Shown here in pieces: positions 63,001-64,000 of a DNA stretch of 64,000 nt. This DNA comes from Engraulis encrasicolus. Its lineage: Eukaryota > Chordata > Actinopteri > Clupeiformes > Engraulidae. The notes under the pieces are model-generated. The model was not told where the DNA came from. It saw nothing but the letters and a program-made list of their open reading frames with translations, and made no database searches. The translations under genes and the position numbers were made by a program. Where the stretch lies: positions 44,354,577-44,418,576 of the forward strand of contig NC_085880.1 of NCBI RefSeq assembly GCF_034702125.1, written 5' to 3'. How positions within the stretch are numbered: position 1 is the stretch's first letter; each line of letters opens with the position of its first letter.

Positions 63001-64000
63001 AATTGCCTCAGAATTCGGTTAAATTATAAATTTACTGTAAGTTCTGTGGAGTTGTGTGTGTTGTTGTTGTTTTAACACAACACAACTTACAATAAAGATC
63101 TAAATTAGGCAGCTGGTAAAGTTGTGATTTTGTTTTTTTTACAGTATGTGATATCAAACACAAGGAAGTAATCAAACACGCCCCTTAACACTCAAGGAAA
63201 CCAAGAAATTAATCTATTATGTATGCATGACCTCTCATGCTGCTGGAACAAGGAACTGTGTGTACAGTAGGCAAATTATTACCTCTTACCTCTTTCTTTT
63301 GGCACTTTGAATTGGGTTAAAAGTGTTGAACACTGTTGCACAGTGAACTGTGAAGCACTGTTAATTCTGGTGTATCATTCATTCATGTCCGATACATTTT
63401 TTTTTTTTTTAAATTTGCCCTCTTGTAATTTTACAAACAGCAGCATTATGGCTTCTGTATGCCCAAATGTGTTTTTGCAGCTGTCGGTGTCCTTGTTTTT
63501 GCTCCTCTTGACTCCAAACTGCATGATCTGGCGCATCCATTCACTATCTGATCCAGTGAAACCTACATTCCTCAAAAGACAAGTCATCTCCTGCTTCCCC
63601 ACACAGTGGTTGGTGCATAGCACACATGACAGCCATGGAATCATATTAAAAGTAGATGGGATGCGGGGCAGGCGGTGTGGATGGCATACGGTAGAAGATA
63701 AAGCCACTCTGTTTACGGTTATGTAGTATCACTTTGGCGACCCCTGCAGGTAAGTCAGGTGAGTTGCTCTCCCGAGCAATAGAGAGATAATGAGCAACTG
63801 AGGACTTCCCCCAGTCTCTGTTATCATGCACAGCCACAACTCAGACTGGGTCCTTCAGACAGAACAATACGGTGGCAAAATACCGTGCTGGGTAAGTACC
63901 AAAACCAATTTAAAGTGCTACACCATATCTTTTGTATAATCACGCCATGGTGATTTATCGAGTAATTATTCAATTTCTGCATGCTTTGAATAATGAGTTT
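63001..64000. other. no gene recognised
   Basis: A 110-codon minus-strand open frame (63375-63707) contains CTNHCVGKQEMTCLL and WMRQIMQFGVKRSKN, which look protein-like but match no family I can name. It could be a transposon fragment or an unassigned exon. Confidence 0.4.

Overview
This window is vertebrate nuclear DNA, almost certainly from a teleost fish. It holds two intron-bearing genes in tail-to-tail orientation in a very dense background of transposons, short inverted-repeat elements and (CA)n/(TG)n microsatellites. The gene pair, the many hAT, Tc1 and TTAA-type non-autonomous elements, the tRNA-headed SINEs, the LINEs and the long (CA)n tracts all fit a teleost. Nothing suggests a prokaryote, virus or plasmid.

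Gene 1, + strand, 6713-13114: mpc1, mitochondrial pyruvate carrier subunit 1. It is complete, 109 codons in five coding exons. Reading frame is kept only if a 4-nt micro-exon (7311-7314) is included. Exon 4 has a (TG)32 tract in place of a normal polypyrimidine tract at its acceptor. A CRE palindrome and an NRF1-like site lie just upstream. Intron 4 (about 5.1 kb) is filled with short mobile elements.

Gene 2, - strand, 47889 down to 15351: a chitin synthase (chs1-like, GT2 family). I resolve 20 coding exons with matching splice phases, giving about 1441 codons and every chitin synthase signature (CATMWHE, LDGD, EDRW, QRRRW, SWGTRE). It would polymerise UDP-GlcNAc into chitin at the plasma membrane. 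The extreme N-terminus is not settled: a start may lie in the 47754-47889 exon extended upstream, or in a separate 5' exon. Its introns hold a 34-bp minisatellite (about 43 copies), a near-intact LINE, a gag-bearing LTR element, a Tc1 element, SINEs and MITEs. One exon start has been tandemly duplicated, leaving a decoy acceptor.

From 47.9 to 64 kb no gene is recognised. This part holds a degraded LINE, a 1.44-kb hAT-type element inserted inside a (TG)n tract, SINEs, a perfect 275-bp palindrome, a degenerate telomere-like tract, and a duplicated TIR element hit later by a hAT MITE.

The most unusual recurring signal is a set of short, otherwise dissimilar elements that share a hairpin of the form CTGANGAAG-stem-CGAAACGT followed by an AATAAA-rich tail. 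The tail often recurs inverted on the other side. The hairpin resembles, but is not identical to, a hammerhead ribozyme core.
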